Shown: one piece after another, positions 26,277 through 34,963 of the stretch
Layout: the number at the start of each line of letters is the position of its first letter
Numbering within the stretch: the stretch's first letter is position 1
Assembly (NCBI GenBank): GCA_944392835.1
Contig: CALXYB010000007.1
Coordinates: 1 to 64,000, forward strand
Origin: an uncultured Alphaproteobacteria bacterium
GTDB taxonomy: Bacteria; Pseudomonadota; Alphaproteobacteria; RF32; CAG-239
Direction: 5' to 3'
Length of the DNA stretch: 64,000 nucleotides
Translations under genes and position numbers: made by a program
The notes under the pieces: generated by a model
What the model saw: only the letters and a program-made list of their open reading frames with translations
Told to the model about the DNA's origin: nothing
Databases searched by the model: none

Positions 26277-26990
26277 ATGAAGCCCAAATATAAACGTATA
26301 TTGCTCAAGCTCTCAGGCGAGGGGCTTATGGGTGATAAGAGTTTCGGAATGTCTGCCGAAGTGATTGCCGCTTTGGCCGAGCAGATTAAGGCCGTGCATG
26401 ACAGCAGGGTGGAGATTTGTGTCGTGGTTGGCGGCGGAAATATTTTTCGGGGAGCTAAAGAAGCATCTAAAGGAATGAACCGGACAGTGGCTGATCAGGT
26501 TGGAATGCTGGCAACGGTGATGAATGCTTTGTATGTGCAGAGCGCTTTGGAAAAAATAGGCGTTTCGGCAAGGGTAATGTCAGGTATTCAGATTCCGGCA
26601 GTTTGTGAAACTTATATTTATCGTCGTGCGGTAAGGCATCTGGAAAAAGGCAGAGTTATTATTTTTGCCGGCGGAACGGGTAATCCTTATTTTACAACAG
26701 ATACAGGGGCTGCTTTGAGAGCTTCCGAAATGCAGTGTGACGTACTTTTGAAGGCGACGCAGGTGGACGGTGTTTATGACAGCGATCCTAAACAAAACAA
26801 ACAAGCAAAGAAATTTGAAGAGATTACGTATGACGAGGTTATTTCTCGTCAGTTGAAGGTTATGGATACGGCGGCTGTGGCTCTGGCCAGAGAGAATAAT
26901 ATTCCGATTGTGGTCTTTGCTCAGGTTGGTAAAGATGCTCTGGCTGATGCGGTTTGCGGTAAAGGAAAATTTACAATTATCAAAAAATGA
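26277..26990 (+). CDS. pyrH: UMP kinase
   Basis: A 237-aa amino acid kinase-fold enzyme phosphorylating UMP to UDP. Seen: RILLKLSGEGLMGD near the start, VVGGGNIFRG, the AGGTGNPYFTTDTGAALRA nucleotide/UMP region and ATQVDGVYDSDP. GAGGA lies before the ATG. It is the first gene of the pyrH-frr-uppS-cdsA-rseP-bamA series. Confidence 0.96.
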   Translation: MKPKYKRILLKLSGEGLMGDKSFGMSAEVIAALAEQIKAVHDSRVEICVVVGGGNIFRGAKEASKGMNRTVADQVGMLATVMNALYVQSALEKIGVSARVMSGIQIPAVCETYIYRRAVRHLEKGRVIIFAGGTGNPYFTTDTGAALRASEMQCDVLLKATQVDGVYDSDPKQNKQAKKFEEITYDEVISRQLKVMDTAAVALARENNIPIVVFAQVGKDALADAVCGKGKFTIIKK

Positions 26991-27000
26991 GGAATAAATA

Positions 27001-27564
27001 ATGGCTGATTATAATGATATTAAAAATGATGCAAAAACCAGAATGGAGAAAAGCTTGGAAGCTTTGAAGTCTGATTTTGGCGGTTTGCGCGCGGGCAGAG
27101 CCCATGCCAGTTTGTTGGACGGAATTATGGTTGAGGCTTATGGCTCAATGACACCGTTGTCTCAGGTCGGAACAATCTCGGTGCCTGATGCACGTACATT
27201 GTCTGTCAGTGTTTGGGACAGAGGTTTGGCTAAAAGCGTTGAGAAAGCTTTGAGAGAATCGGAGTTGGGCTTAAATCCGGCATCTGACGGACAGCTTATT
27301 CGTATTCCTATTCCGCCGCTTTCTGAAGAGCGCCGCAAAGAGTTGGTTAAAATTGCCGGAAAATATGCCGAGCAGGGAAAAGTTGCTGTTAGAAATGTAC
27401 GCCGCGATGCTTTGGATGGAATTAAAAAGCTGAAAAAAGATAATGAAATCTCTGAAGATGAGGAAAAGAGATTTGAAAATGAAATCCAGAAGTTGACGGA
27501 TGAGACCATCAAAAAGATGGATGAGGCTTTTGCAACCAAAGAAAAAGATATTATGCAGGTTTAA
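27001..27564 (+). CDS. frr: Ribosome recycling factor
   Basis: A 187-aa protein that, with EF-G, splits post-termination ribosomes. Seen: the helical bundle segments [23 protein letters not shown] split by [13 protein letters not shown], then the conserved [16 protein letters not shown] and [17 protein letters not shown]. It is 10 bases after pyrH, its standard neighbour. Confidence 0.97.
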   Translation: MADYNDIKNDAKTRMEKSLEALKSDFGGLRAGRAHASLLDGIMVEAYGSMTPLSQVGTISVPDARTLSVSVWDRGLAKSVEKALRESELGLNPASDGQLIRIPIPPLSEERRKELVKIAGKYAEQGKVAVRNVRRDALDGIKKLKKDNEISEDEEKRFENEIQKLTDETIKKMDEAFATKEKDIMQV

Positions 27565-27579
27565 GCAAGGATTGAGGTT

Positions 27580-27612
27580 GGGCTGTCGGTGTAATCGGCA
27601 GCTCAGCTTTTG
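27580..27612 (+). terminator. Hairpin between frr and uppS, possible weak terminator or attenuator
   Basis: GGGCTGTCG (27580-27588) can pair with CGGCAGCTC (27596-27604), including wobble pairs, around a 7-nt loop. A T-containing stretch follows but is broken by G and C, so read-through into uppS is likely. Confidence 0.35.
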
Positions 27613-27652
27613 CTTGTGTGTTTTGTTTTAGAACGAAGTTAAGGTAAAAATT

Positions 27653-28363
27653 TTGAGCAAGGACGAAAATAAGTTACGGCATTTGGCCATTATTATGGAC
27701 GGCAACGGAAGATGGGCGACCAAACGTGGTTTGCCTCGTTCTATGGGACACAAAAAAGGTGCCGAAGTCGTCAAAGAAATTACAAGAGCGGCGGGTGAGC
27801 TCGGTGTTGAGTTTTTGACTTTGTATGCTTTCTCTACCGAAAACTGGAACAGAAGTGAAGATGAGGTGCAAACTCTGATGGGACTTCTGCGCGATTATTT
27901 GAAAAGTGATTTGAAAGAAGTTCAGGAAAATAATGTGCGAATCCGCTTTATTGGCGAAAGAGAGATGCTTGATGCCGATATTGTTCAGAAAATGGCTGAG
28001 ATTGAAAGCGAAACGCTCAAAAATACGGGTATGACACTTTGTATTGCTTTAAGTTATGGTTCCAGACAAGAAATTGTGAATGCCGTGAAGAAAACGGCTG
28101 CGCTTGTAAAAGAGGGTGATATTTCGCTCAATGATATTGATGTGAAATTGTTTTCTGATATGCTCTACACCAAAGATATTCCTGATCCGGATTTGGTGGT
28201 AAGAACTAGCGGTGAGCAGAGAATCAGTAACTATTTGTTATGGCAGATTGCATATTCCGAGTTTTATTTTACGGATGTTTTGTGGCCTGATTTTAATAAA
28301 AAGTTGCTGGAAGATATTATTGCCGAGTTTAACAAAAGGGAGAGACGATATGGAAAAGCCTAA
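27653..28363 (+). CDS. uppS: Undecaprenyl diphosphate synthase
   Basis: A 236-aa cis-prenyltransferase making the C55 lipid carrier for peptidoglycan and surface glycans. Seen: the IIMDGNGRWATKRG substrate motif with its catalytic Asp, LYAFSTENWNR, and the C-terminal DLVVRTSGEQRISNYLLWQ. The start codon is TTG with AAGG 8 bases upstream; no ATG is available before the conserved motif. It overlaps cdsA by 14 bases. Confidence 0.95.
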   Translation: MSKDENKLRHLAIIMDGNGRWATKRGLPRSMGHKKGAEVVKEITRAAGELGVEFLTLYAFSTENWNRSEDEVQTLMGLLRDYLKSDLKEVQENNVRIRFIGEREMLDADIVQKMAEIESETLKNTGMTLCIALSYGSRQEIVNAVKKTAALVKEGDISLNDIDVKLFSDMLYTKDIPDPDLVVRTSGEQRISNYLLWQIAYSEFYFTDVLWPDFNKKLLEDIIAEFNKRERRYGKA

Positions 28364-29144
28364 GAAGAGTTCTTTGTTTAAACGAGTGGTGACGGCTGTT
28401 GTCTTAGCCCCTTTAACAATAGGTTTGATTTATGCCGGAACACCTTGGATTAATGTTTTGGCTTTGGTGTTTGGCTCTATGCTTTCTTGGGAATGGGCGC
28501 ATATGGTGCCGAATAAAAATACCCCGGTTTTTGCTACAATCTATACAACATCTTTGGCCGCATCCGTGTTGTTGAGTTGTCCGTTGGCTATTGCTGTGGT
28601 TATTGTCGGTGCAACTTTGCTGGCATGGCTGAAGGCTAAAGGCGAGGAGCGTCGTAATTTGTTGACTTTGGGCGTGCCCTATATATCGCTTGGTATCGGC
28701 TCTTTGATTTGGTTATTTAATACGGTTGGTTTTGTGACCACTTTGTGGTTCTTGATTATGGTTTGGTGTGTTGATATCGGCGGTTATGTTGTTGGCTGTA
28801 ATCTGAAGGGGCCGAAGCTTGCGCCGAAAATCAGCCCGAATAAGACTTGGTCAGGTTTAATCGGTGGAGTTATGTTCTCGGTTATTGCCAGTGTAGTCTT
28901 TTCTCATTTGTTTGGGTTGCATTCCAATACGTTGTTCTATGCTGTATTCGGCGGCGTGATTGCCGTTGTTGCGCAGATAGGAGATCTGGTAGAATCGTAT
29001 ATTAAACGCAGTATCGGAATTAAGGATTCCAGTAATCTGATTCCGGGACACGGCGGCGTGTTTGACCGAGTAGATGGTTTGATTTTCTCGGCACCTTTGG
29101 TGGTTTTGTGGTTTAAGTTTGGATTGATGTTGTTTGAGGTTTAA
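28350..29144 (+). CDS. cdsA: Phosphatidate cytidylyltransferase
   Basis: A 264-aa polytopic membrane enzyme making CDP-diacylglycerol. Seen: the CDP-alcohol signature KISPNKTWSGLIGG and the C-terminal signature DSSNLIPGHGGVFDRVDGL, with the usual series of hydrophobic spans. ATG 28350, with GGGAGAG upstream, is chosen; a much earlier in-frame start would overlap uppS by 150 bases. Many alphaproteobacteria have dxr next; here rseP follows after 6 bases. Confidence 0.95.
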   Translation: MEKPKKSSLFKRVVTAVVLAPLTIGLIYAGTPWINVLALVFGSMLSWEWAHMVPNKNTPVFATIYTTSLAASVLLSCPLAIAVVIVGATLLAWLKAKGEERRNLLTLGVPYISLGIGSLIWLFNTVGFVTTLWFLIMVWCVDIGGYVVGCNLKGPKLAPKISPNKTWSGLIGGVMFSVIASVVFSHLFGLHSNTLFYAVFGGVIAVVAQIGDLVESYIKRSIGIKDSSNLIPGHGGVFDRVDGLIFSAPLVVLWFKFGLMLFEV

Positions 29145-29150
29145 GTAAAA

Positions 29151-30281
29151 ATGGATTGGCTGATTAACGCAATTTATTATGTTGTGCCGTTTGTTGTTGT
29201 CTTAGGCGTATTGGTTTTTGTGCATGAGCTGGGACATTTTTTTGTAGCCAGAATGTGCGGTGTGAAGGTTGATGTCTTTTCCATAGGCTTTGGTAAAGAG
29301 CTTTGGGGACGGAGAGACAAGCACGGAACATATTGGAAAATTGCGGCTGTTCCTTTAGGCGGATATTGCCAGTTTTTGGGTGATGATGATGCGGCTTCCA
29401 GCGGAGAGAGTAAAGCAGCAGAACTGAGCGAGGAAGAGAAAAAATATACATTCCAGTTTCAAAGCCCGTTCAAGAAATTGATTATTGCATTGGCTGGACC
29501 TTTGGCAAACTATTTGTTCGCGATTTTGATTTTTGCAGGTATTTTTTTCTTGCTCGGCAAAATGACTTTTCCGCCAATTGTCGGTGAGGTATTTGAAAAT
29601 TCTGCGGCAGCTAAAGCCGGAATTATTCCTAATGACAGAATCCTGACAATCAATGGAAACAAGATTGAAAGTTTTGATGATATCAGAAAAGAAGTTGATT
29701 TGACTGTTTCTAATGAGATTGTGGTTGAGATATTGCGTGACGGAAAAGAAATGCGTTTGCAATTTCCTCTTTCCGAGTTGGAGGTTCCAGAGGCTAACGG
29801 AACGATGAGCAAGCGTCCGATGCTTGGTATTCAATCAGTTAATGTTATTGAGTTAAACCATGAGAAGTTGTCTTTGTTTGAGGCATTTAAGGAAGCTGGG
29901 CTGGAGGCTTGGAATGTTACCGAAGCAACTTTGCGCGGTGTCGGGCAGATGATTACGGGAAAACGTAGCGGCGAAGAAATTGGCGGAATTATCAGAATTG
30001 CCGAAATGTCCGGTGATATTTCTAAGCAAAGCGGTATCTTGGATCTTATTGTTTTTATGGCTTTGTTGTCCATTAATTTAGGTTTAATTAATCTTTTTCC
30101 GATACCTGTTTTGGATGGAGGACATATTGTTATTTATCTGGCTGAGATTGTGGTCGGTAAAGAGATTAATGCAAATGTTAAAGATGCTTTGTTTAAGGTT
30201 GGTTTCAGCCTGATTGTGGCGTTGATGATTTTTGCAACTTGGAATGACTTTGTTCGGTTGTTTCACCGTTGGTTTGCTTAA
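29151..30281 (+). CDS. rseP: Site-2 metalloprotease RseP
   Basis: A 376-aa intramembrane zinc protease (M50) that cleaves anti-sigma factors and signal peptide remnants. Seen: the HExxH site in FVHELGHFFVARM near residue 25, a periplasmic PDZ domain (about 115-200) with AAAKAGIIPNDRILTINGNKI, and the third metal ligand in LFPIPVLDGGHIVIYL near residue 320. It lies directly before bamA, the standard order. Confidence 0.95.
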   Translation: MDWLINAIYYVVPFVVVLGVLVFVHELGHFFVARMCGVKVDVFSIGFGKELWGRRDKHGTYWKIAAVPLGGYCQFLGDDDAASSGESKAAELSEEEKKYTFQFQSPFKKLIIALAGPLANYLFAILIFAGIFFLLGKMTFPPIVGEVFENSAAAKAGIIPNDRILTINGNKIESFDDIRKEVDLTVSNEIVVEILRDGKEMRLQFPLSELEVPEANGTMSKRPMLGIQSVNVIELNHEKLSLFEAFKEAGLEAWNVTEATLRGVGQMITGKRSGEEIGGIIRIAEMSGDISKQSGILDLIVFMALLSINLGLINLFPIPVLDGGHIVIYLAEIVVGKEINANVKDALFKVGFSLIVALMIFATWNDFVRLFHRWFA

Positions 30282-30313
30282 AACAGGCCTGTGTTGATGA
30301 GGAATATTAAGAA

Positions 30314-32578
30314 ATGAAAAAATTATATTTTGGGACTTGTTTGTTTGCGTTGCTTTTGAGCCATGAGGTTTCGGCGGCAGATGTTTATGTCAGCCAGATT
30401 GCGGTGAAAGGCTTGGAACGTGTGGAACCGGAGACGGTGGCTTCATATCTGAATATTAAAAAAGGCGAAAATGTAAGCCAAGAGCAGTTGGATGCTTCCT
30501 TAAAGCAGCTTTATGAGACGGGCTTGTTTAATGATGTGGTCTTTAATATGTCGCAAGATGGAACGCTTTTGATTCAGGTGAGCGAGAATCCGATTGTGAA
30601 CAAGCGTGTGTTTGACGGAAATGATAAAGTTGATGACAGTATCTTGGAAACTGAAGTTCAGCTTGCTTCAGGTTCAATCTACAATCGGGCGAAAGTACAG
30701 GCTGATGTGCAGCGCATTTTGGAGGTTTATAAACGTGCCGGTCGTTATGCCGTGGTGGTTGAGCCAAAAATCATTAAGCGTGACCAAAACAGAGTGGATT
30801 TGATTTATGAAATTGATGAAGGTCCGGCAGCGGCAATTACTAAAGTGAACTTTGTCGGTAACGTGCATTATTCAGATGAGGATTTGTCTAACGAGATTAT
30901 GAGTAAAGAGAGCCGTTGGTACAGAATCTTCTCCAGTGCGGAGAATTATGATCCCGAAAAAACAAATTATGATAAGGAACTTTTGCGCCGTTTTTATGTT
31001 AAACGCGGTTATGCCGATTTTCGTGTTGTTTCTGCCATTGCGGAACTTAGTCCGGACAAAAAGTCTTTTGTTTTGACCTTTGTTTTGGACGAAGGTAAGC
31101 GCTATAAGATTAACAGCGTTACCATTAAGTCTCAGCTTGAGGATGTTCAGGTTGAGCCTTTGTATGAAGAAGTTTTGTTCAAAAAAGGCGATTGGTATAA
31201 TGCTGAGTTGGTTGAAAAATCCGTTTATGATATTACGGATGAGTTGGGCAAGAAAGGTTTTGCCTTTGTGGATGTTGTGCCTGAGCTGACCAAAAATACA
31301 CAAACAGGTGATTTGGATGTGGTCTTTGATATTAGAGAAGGCGACAGAATCTTTGTTAACCGTATTAATATTCATGGTAACACACGTACGCATGATGAGG
31401 TTATCCGCAGAGAGTTCAGAATTGATGAAGGTGATGCCTTTAACCCTGCGAAAATCAGAGCATCTCGCAGAAATGTGGAGAATCTGGATTACTTTAGCAA
31501 GATTGATATTAATACCGTGCCGACTGATGATGAGAACAAGGCTGATATTGATGTGAAAGTGGAAGAAAAATCTACCGGATATTTTAATGTCGGTGTCGGA
31601 TATTCTACAATCAATGGTGCTTTGGTCAGAGCCGGTGTTACTGAAAACAACTTCCAAGGAAAAGGACAGCAGTTGGGTATTGATGTTGGTGTATCCCAAG
31701 AGACATCTGACTATAATTTGAGTTTTACCGAGCCTTATTTCTTGGGAAGACGTTTGAGCGCCGGTGCGGATTTGTTCAGAACAGAGCAAGACTACCAAGA
31801 TGAAGGTTCTTACGATACGGAAAGTACGGGCGGAAGAATCCGTTTTGGTTGGAATTATACGGATAACTTGGCTCACTATGCACGTTATACATTACGCGAA
31901 GATAAGATCAGCAATGTTGATCGCTCTGCTTCCGTTTATATTAAGGAAGAAGAGGGTACATCTTCCGCTTCGGTTATCGGTCAGACTTTGGTCTATGATA
32001 AACGCGATAGCGCGATTAATCCGAAAGAGGGTTATTATTTGTCATTTGGTAATGATATCGCCGGTCTGGGCGGAGATGAAAAATATCTGCGCTTTGATGG
32101 TAAGGTCTATACTTATTATACTTTAGCAGATTATTATACCTTCAAACTGTTTGTTAATGCCGGATATATTGAAGGTTATGGTGATGAGAATGTTCGTTTG
32201 TCTCAGCGTTATTATCTGGGCGGTTCTACTTTGCGCGGTTTTGATACTGCAGGTATCGGTGCTCGTGATAAGTATACCAAAGATGCGTTGGGTGGTAACT
32301 GGATGGTTTATTCCGGTGCGGAGATGTCTTTCCCGATTGGTTTAGACGAGCTCGGTGTTAAAGGACGCACGTTTGTTGATATGGGTATGCTTGGTAAGCC
32401 GGATGATATTGACCGTGCAATTGTTGAATATTCGTCATCGCCGCGTGTTGCTGCCGGTTTCGGTTTCACATGGCAGTCTCCGATGGGGCAGATTGATGTT
32501 GATATTGCTTTCCCGATTGTTAAGGAAGATTATGATGAAACTCAGACCTTCCGTTTGAACTTCGGTAGCCGTCTCTAA
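30314..32578 (+). CDS. bamA: Outer membrane protein assembly factor BamA
   Basis: A 754-aa outer-membrane insertase. Seen: a signal peptide ending near residue 21 (VSAA, then DVYVSQIAVKGLERVEP), five POTRA repeats over about residues 24-420, and a C-terminal 16-strand beta-barrel with the conserved loop segment LGGSTLRGFDTAGIG and a final strand ending FRLNFGSRL. Length and domain order are normal. It is followed within 28 bases by lpxD. Confidence 0.96.
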   Translation: MKKLYFGTCLFALLLSHEVSAADVYVSQIAVKGLERVEPETVASYLNIKKGENVSQEQLDASLKQLYETGLFNDVVFNMSQDGTLLIQVSENPIVNKRVFDGNDKVDDSILETEVQLASGSIYNRAKVQADVQRILEVYKRAGRYAVVVEPKIIKRDQNRVDLIYEIDEGPAAAITKVNFVGNVHYSDEDLSNEIMSKESRWYRIFSSAENYDPEKTNYDKELLRRFYVKRGYADFRVVSAIAELSPDKKSFVLTFVLDEGKRYKINSVTIKSQLEDVQVEPLYEEVLFKKGDWYNAELVEKSVYDITDELGKKGFAFVDVVPELTKNTQTGDLDVVFDIREGDRIFVNRINIHGNTRTHDEVIRREFRIDEGDAFNPAKIRASRRNVENLDYFSKIDINTVPTDDENKADIDVKVEEKSTGYFNVGVGYSTINGALVRAGVTENNFQGKGQQLGIDVGVSQETSDYNLSFTEPYFLGRRLSAGADLFRTEQDYQDEGSYDTESTGGRIRFGWNYTDNLAHYARYTLREDKISNVDRSASVYIKEEEGTSSASVIGQTLVYDKRDSAINPKEGYYLSFGNDIAGLGGDEKYLRFDGKVYTYYTLADYYTFKLFVNAGYIEGYGDENVRLSQRYYLGGSTLRGFDTAGIGARDKYTKDALGGNWMVYSGAEMSFPIGLDELGVKGRTFVDMGMLGKPDDIDRAIVEYSSSPRVAAGFGFTWQSPMGQIDVDIAFPIVKEDYDETQTFRLNFGSRL

Positions 32579-32606
32579 GAGATGAGAATTTTTGAGGAGA
32601 AGAAAA

Positions 32607-33638
32607 ATGGTTGATACGACATTTTTTATCAATAACGGGCCATTTACTTTGCAGCAAGTTGCCGAGATTTGTGAGGCTGAACTTAAAGACGGCGGCAAAG
32701 CTAATGCTGAAATCGTGAATATTAATACGATGGAAAAAGCCAGTGCGGGTGAGGTTTGCTTCTTTTATGATAAAAAAGCAAAAGCTAGAGGAGCAGAGAT
32801 TAAGGCAGAAGCTTGTGTTACAACTGAGGAGTTGGCTCCTTTTGTGGCGCAAGGTGTGGCTTTGTTGATTTGTTCTAATCCTAAAATGGCTTTTTTGAAG
32901 CTGAATTCTCGTCTTTATGCCGAATATCAGCCCAGAGCAGATATTGCATCTTCTGCCAGAATCCATCCTTCGGCTATTATCGGGCAAAATTGCAGCATAG
33001 GCGATAATGTGGTGATTGGTGAAAATGTAAGAATCGGTGATAATTGTATGATTGAGGCCGGTGTGGTTATTGCCAGAGGGTGTCAAATCGGAAATAATTG
33101 CCGTATCGGGGCTAATGCCAGCATTGCCTATACAATTATGGGTAATGACTGCTTTATCTATAACGGGGCGAGAATCGGCTCGGATGGTTTTGGTTTTATG
33201 ATGGTTGCCGGACAACATAAGCGTATTCCGCAAGTCGGGCGCGTGATTATCGGAAATGATGTTGAAATCGGTGCAAATGCTTGTGTAGACAGAGGTGCAT
33301 TGGATGACACGGTTATCGGTGATGGCTGCCGAATTGATAATTTGGTACAAATTGCGCATAATGATAAACTCGGTAAAGGTTGTATCATTGTGGCACAAAC
33401 GGGAATTGCCGGAAGTTGTACTTTCGGTGATTATGTGGTTTGCGGTGGACAGACCGGTTTTGCCGACCATCTAAAGATTGGTTCAGGTGCGCAAATCGGT
33501 GCGCAATCGGGTTTGATGCGTGATGTTGAGCCCGGTGCCGTGATGATGGGATATCCGGCTATCGGAATTAAGGATTTTATGCGCCAGACCGCTTACTTGC
33601 AAAAGTTGGTTAAGGGTGATAAAAACGAAAATAAGTAA
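32607..33638 (+). CDS. lpxD: UDP-3-O-acylglucosamine N-acyltransferase
   Basis: A 343-aa left-handed beta-helix acyltransferase adding the 2-N hydroxyacyl chain in lipid A synthesis. Seen: an N-terminal uridine-binding domain, hexapeptide repeats from about residue 110 ([20 protein letters not shown]), and the catalytic-region histidine in [14 protein letters not shown] 32607 with GAGGAG upstream is preferred to a TTG at 32592. Confidence 0.95.
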   Translation: MVDTTFFINNGPFTLQQVAEICEAELKDGGKANAEIVNINTMEKASAGEVCFFYDKKAKARGAEIKAEACVTTEELAPFVAQGVALLICSNPKMAFLKLNSRLYAEYQPRADIASSARIHPSAIIGQNCSIGDNVVIGENVRIGDNCMIEAGVVIARGCQIGNNCRIGANASIAYTIMGNDCFIYNGARIGSDGFGFMMVAGQHKRIPQVGRVIIGNDVEIGANACVDRGALDDTVIGDGCRIDNLVQIAHNDKLGKGCIIVAQTGIAGSCTFGDYVVCGGQTGFADHLKIGSGAQIGAQSGLMRDVEPGAVMMGYPAIGIKDFMRQTAYLQKLVKGDKNENK

Positions 33639-33666
33639 GTTTGTTTTATTTTAAGAAAGGAAGACT

Positions 33667-34116
33667 ATGTCTGAAGTTAAGACTTATCACATTGAAGAAA
33701 TTATGAATATGTTGCCGCATCGGTATCCGTTTTTGTTGGTGGACCGCTTGGAAGTTGAAGTTCCGGGTGAGAAGGGTGTCGGTATTAAAAATGTGACGAT
33801 GAATGAGGAATTTTTTCAGGGACATTTTCCCGGTAATCCGGTAATGCCCGGTGTTTTGCAGATTGAGGCTATGGCACAAACTGCCGGTGCTATTGTTGCT
33901 TGTTCTGCAGAAGATTATGCTGAACATAAGCGCGGTGTGTTGTTTATGTCTATTGATGGGGTTAAATTCCGCAAGCCTGTTAAACCCGGTGATCAGTTAC
34001 GTATGCATGTGGAAAAAATCAGAGCGCGCCGTAATGTCTATGTCTTCAAAGGCGAGGCTAAGGTTGATGGAAATGTGGTTTCCGAAGCTGAATTTACGGC
34101 AATGATTATGGAATAA
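33667..34116 (+). CDS. fabZ: 3-hydroxyacyl-ACP dehydratase FabZ
   Basis: A 149-aa hot-dog-fold dehydratase of fatty acid synthesis. Seen: LPHRYPFLLVDRLE and HFPGNPVMPGVLQIEAMAQ, the latter carrying the catalytic His and Glu. It stands between lpxD and lpxA as in most proteobacteria, although here a reverse lipoprotein gene and an RNA-like region separate it from lpxA. Confidence 0.96.
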   Translation: MSEVKTYHIEEIMNMLPHRYPFLLVDRLEVEVPGEKGVGIKNVTMNEEFFQGHFPGNPVMPGVLQIEAMAQTAGAIVACSAEDYAEHKRGVLFMSIDGVKFRKPVKPGDQLRMHVEKIRARRNVYVFKGEAKVDGNVVSEAEFTAMIME

Positions 34117-34132
34117 GCTCAGATTAAAAAAA

Positions 34133-34163
34133 CAAAAAAGGCGGGATAGTCCCGCCTTTTTTT
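34133..34163. terminator. Bidirectional terminator after fabZ
   Basis: GGCGGGA (34140-34146) and TCCCGCC (34150-34156) form a 7-bp GC stem with loop TAG, an A-run before and a T-run after. It separates the lpxD-fabZ transcript from the converging lipoprotein gene. Confidence 0.9.
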
Positions 34164-34581
34164 ATTTTATCGGAGACATATTTAGATTTACTTCTTCATC
34201 AAGGTAATACATATCTCCGGTTATGGGGTCTATAATTAAGTAGCCAATTAAACCTCCAATAACTAAATTTCCAGCCCAGTACCAGCTGCTAACATGCCAA
34301 TCTATAATACTGGTTTGTGTCTTGAAACCATCTTTTGATGCAACAATGGTATATTTTTCTGGGTTGAAATAGCCACTTTTAGAGGCCGTTTTTAGTGTTA
34401 GGGTTGTCGGAGTTTGTCCCTCATAAATGAGTTCTCCGGCTTTGTTAGTAACTCTGATATCTACTTTTTCTACATTAGCTTTAATGGGGACAGCTTGGTT
34501 GTTGTCTCTCATTACTGTTGCGCAACTACAGAGAAAGTTACTAAAAACTCCCAAAGTTAAAATTAAAAATAGTTTTTTCAT
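34162..34581 (-). CDS. Small predicted lipoprotein of unknown function
   Basis: A 139-aa protein with a lipoprotein signal peptide: MKKLFLILTLGVFSNFLCSCA, in which the lipobox LCSC places the modified Cys near residue 18 or 20. The mature part has a PEGA-like segment (TNKAGELIYEGQTPTTLTLKT) and a short glycine-rich hydrophobic stretch near residue 110 (WAGNLVIGGLIGYLIID). AAGGATG lies upstream of the start. It interrupts the usual fabZ-lpxA adjacency and is preceded by a strongly structured untranslated region with a terminator. The function is not recognised. Confidence 0.75.
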   Translation of the reverse strand: MKKLFLILTLGVFSNFLCSCATVMRDNNQAVPIKANVEKVDIRVTNKAGELIYEGQTPTTLTLKTASKSGYFNPEKYTIVASKDGFKTQTSIIDWHVSSWYWAGNLVIGGLIGYLIIDPITGDMYYLDEEVNLNMSPIK

Positions 34582-34607
34582 ACGATTTCACATCCTTGTT
34601 TGATAGT

Positions 34608-34633
34608 TAAAACAAAACCCACCAAAAGGTGGG
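34608..34633 (-). terminator. Intrinsic terminator at the end of the structured RNA
   Basis: A 6-bp stem of CCC/ACC with GGTGGG around an AAAA loop (TTTT on the minus strand), followed on the minus strand by TTTTGTTTT. It ends about 27 bases before the lipoprotein start codon. Confidence 0.8.
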
Positions 34634-34790
34634 CGGATGTTCAGAAACCGTTAAAATAAACAAACAACGGCTCGGCTTATTCAGCACATAGCCTTATTCA
34701 CCGACATCCACCCTTGTAGGTAGAAATCGGCATATGGTTTTAAGTCGCTATGCTTGCGACTGTTTATTTTAAAGGGTTTCTGACGCCCTA
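34608..34790 (-). ncRNA. Structured non-coding RNA candidate of about 180 nt, unassigned
   Basis: On the minus strand this segment would fold with a closing stem of about 21 bp: plus-strand 34641-34649 pairs with 34775-34783 and 34651-34662 pairs with 34761-34772. Inside are a hairpin at 34744-34760 (GTCGC/GCGAC) and one at 34701-34730 (CCGA...TCGG with TCCACC/GGTAGA). The 3' end has an intrinsic terminator (CCCACC-TTTT-GGTGGG, then TTTTGTTTT). A TATAAA box lies at 34802-34797. Size and a long closing stem would suit 6S RNA, but the branched interior is not diagnostic. It could instead be a leader controlling the lipoprotein gene. Confidence 0.6.
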
Positions 34791-34963
34791 GATATATTTA
34801 TATATCCGAGTAAGAGGTTATAAGTTATTGATGAATTTGTAAAGTATAAAAAAAATCGCAAATAGCGAAATAAATTGTAAGGAATTGTGTTTTTACATTG
34901 TAATTAAAAACATATAGCTTATTATCAGTTTATGTTTAACTTTTTTGATGAGGAAATAATACC

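Larger units (their letters stand above)
34582..34963. other. Intergenic region between the lipoprotein gene and lpxA
   Basis: This 382-base stretch has no protein gene. Its left part holds the structured RNA candidate at 34608-34790 (minus strand). The right part, 34800-34963, is AT-rich and should contain the lpxA promoter; no confident -35/-10 pair could be chosen. A GAGGA ribosome site stands before lpxA. Confidence 0.6.

Noticed and set aside
30872..31876. Long open frame of 334 codons on the minus strand
   Set aside because: Lies antisense within bamA; bamA has the POTRA and barrel motifs, and the reverse frame has no recognisable domain or ribosome site.
34608..34790. Cobalamin or other known riboswitch
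   Set aside because: No B12-box or other motif I could recognise; I left the class open rather than assign one.
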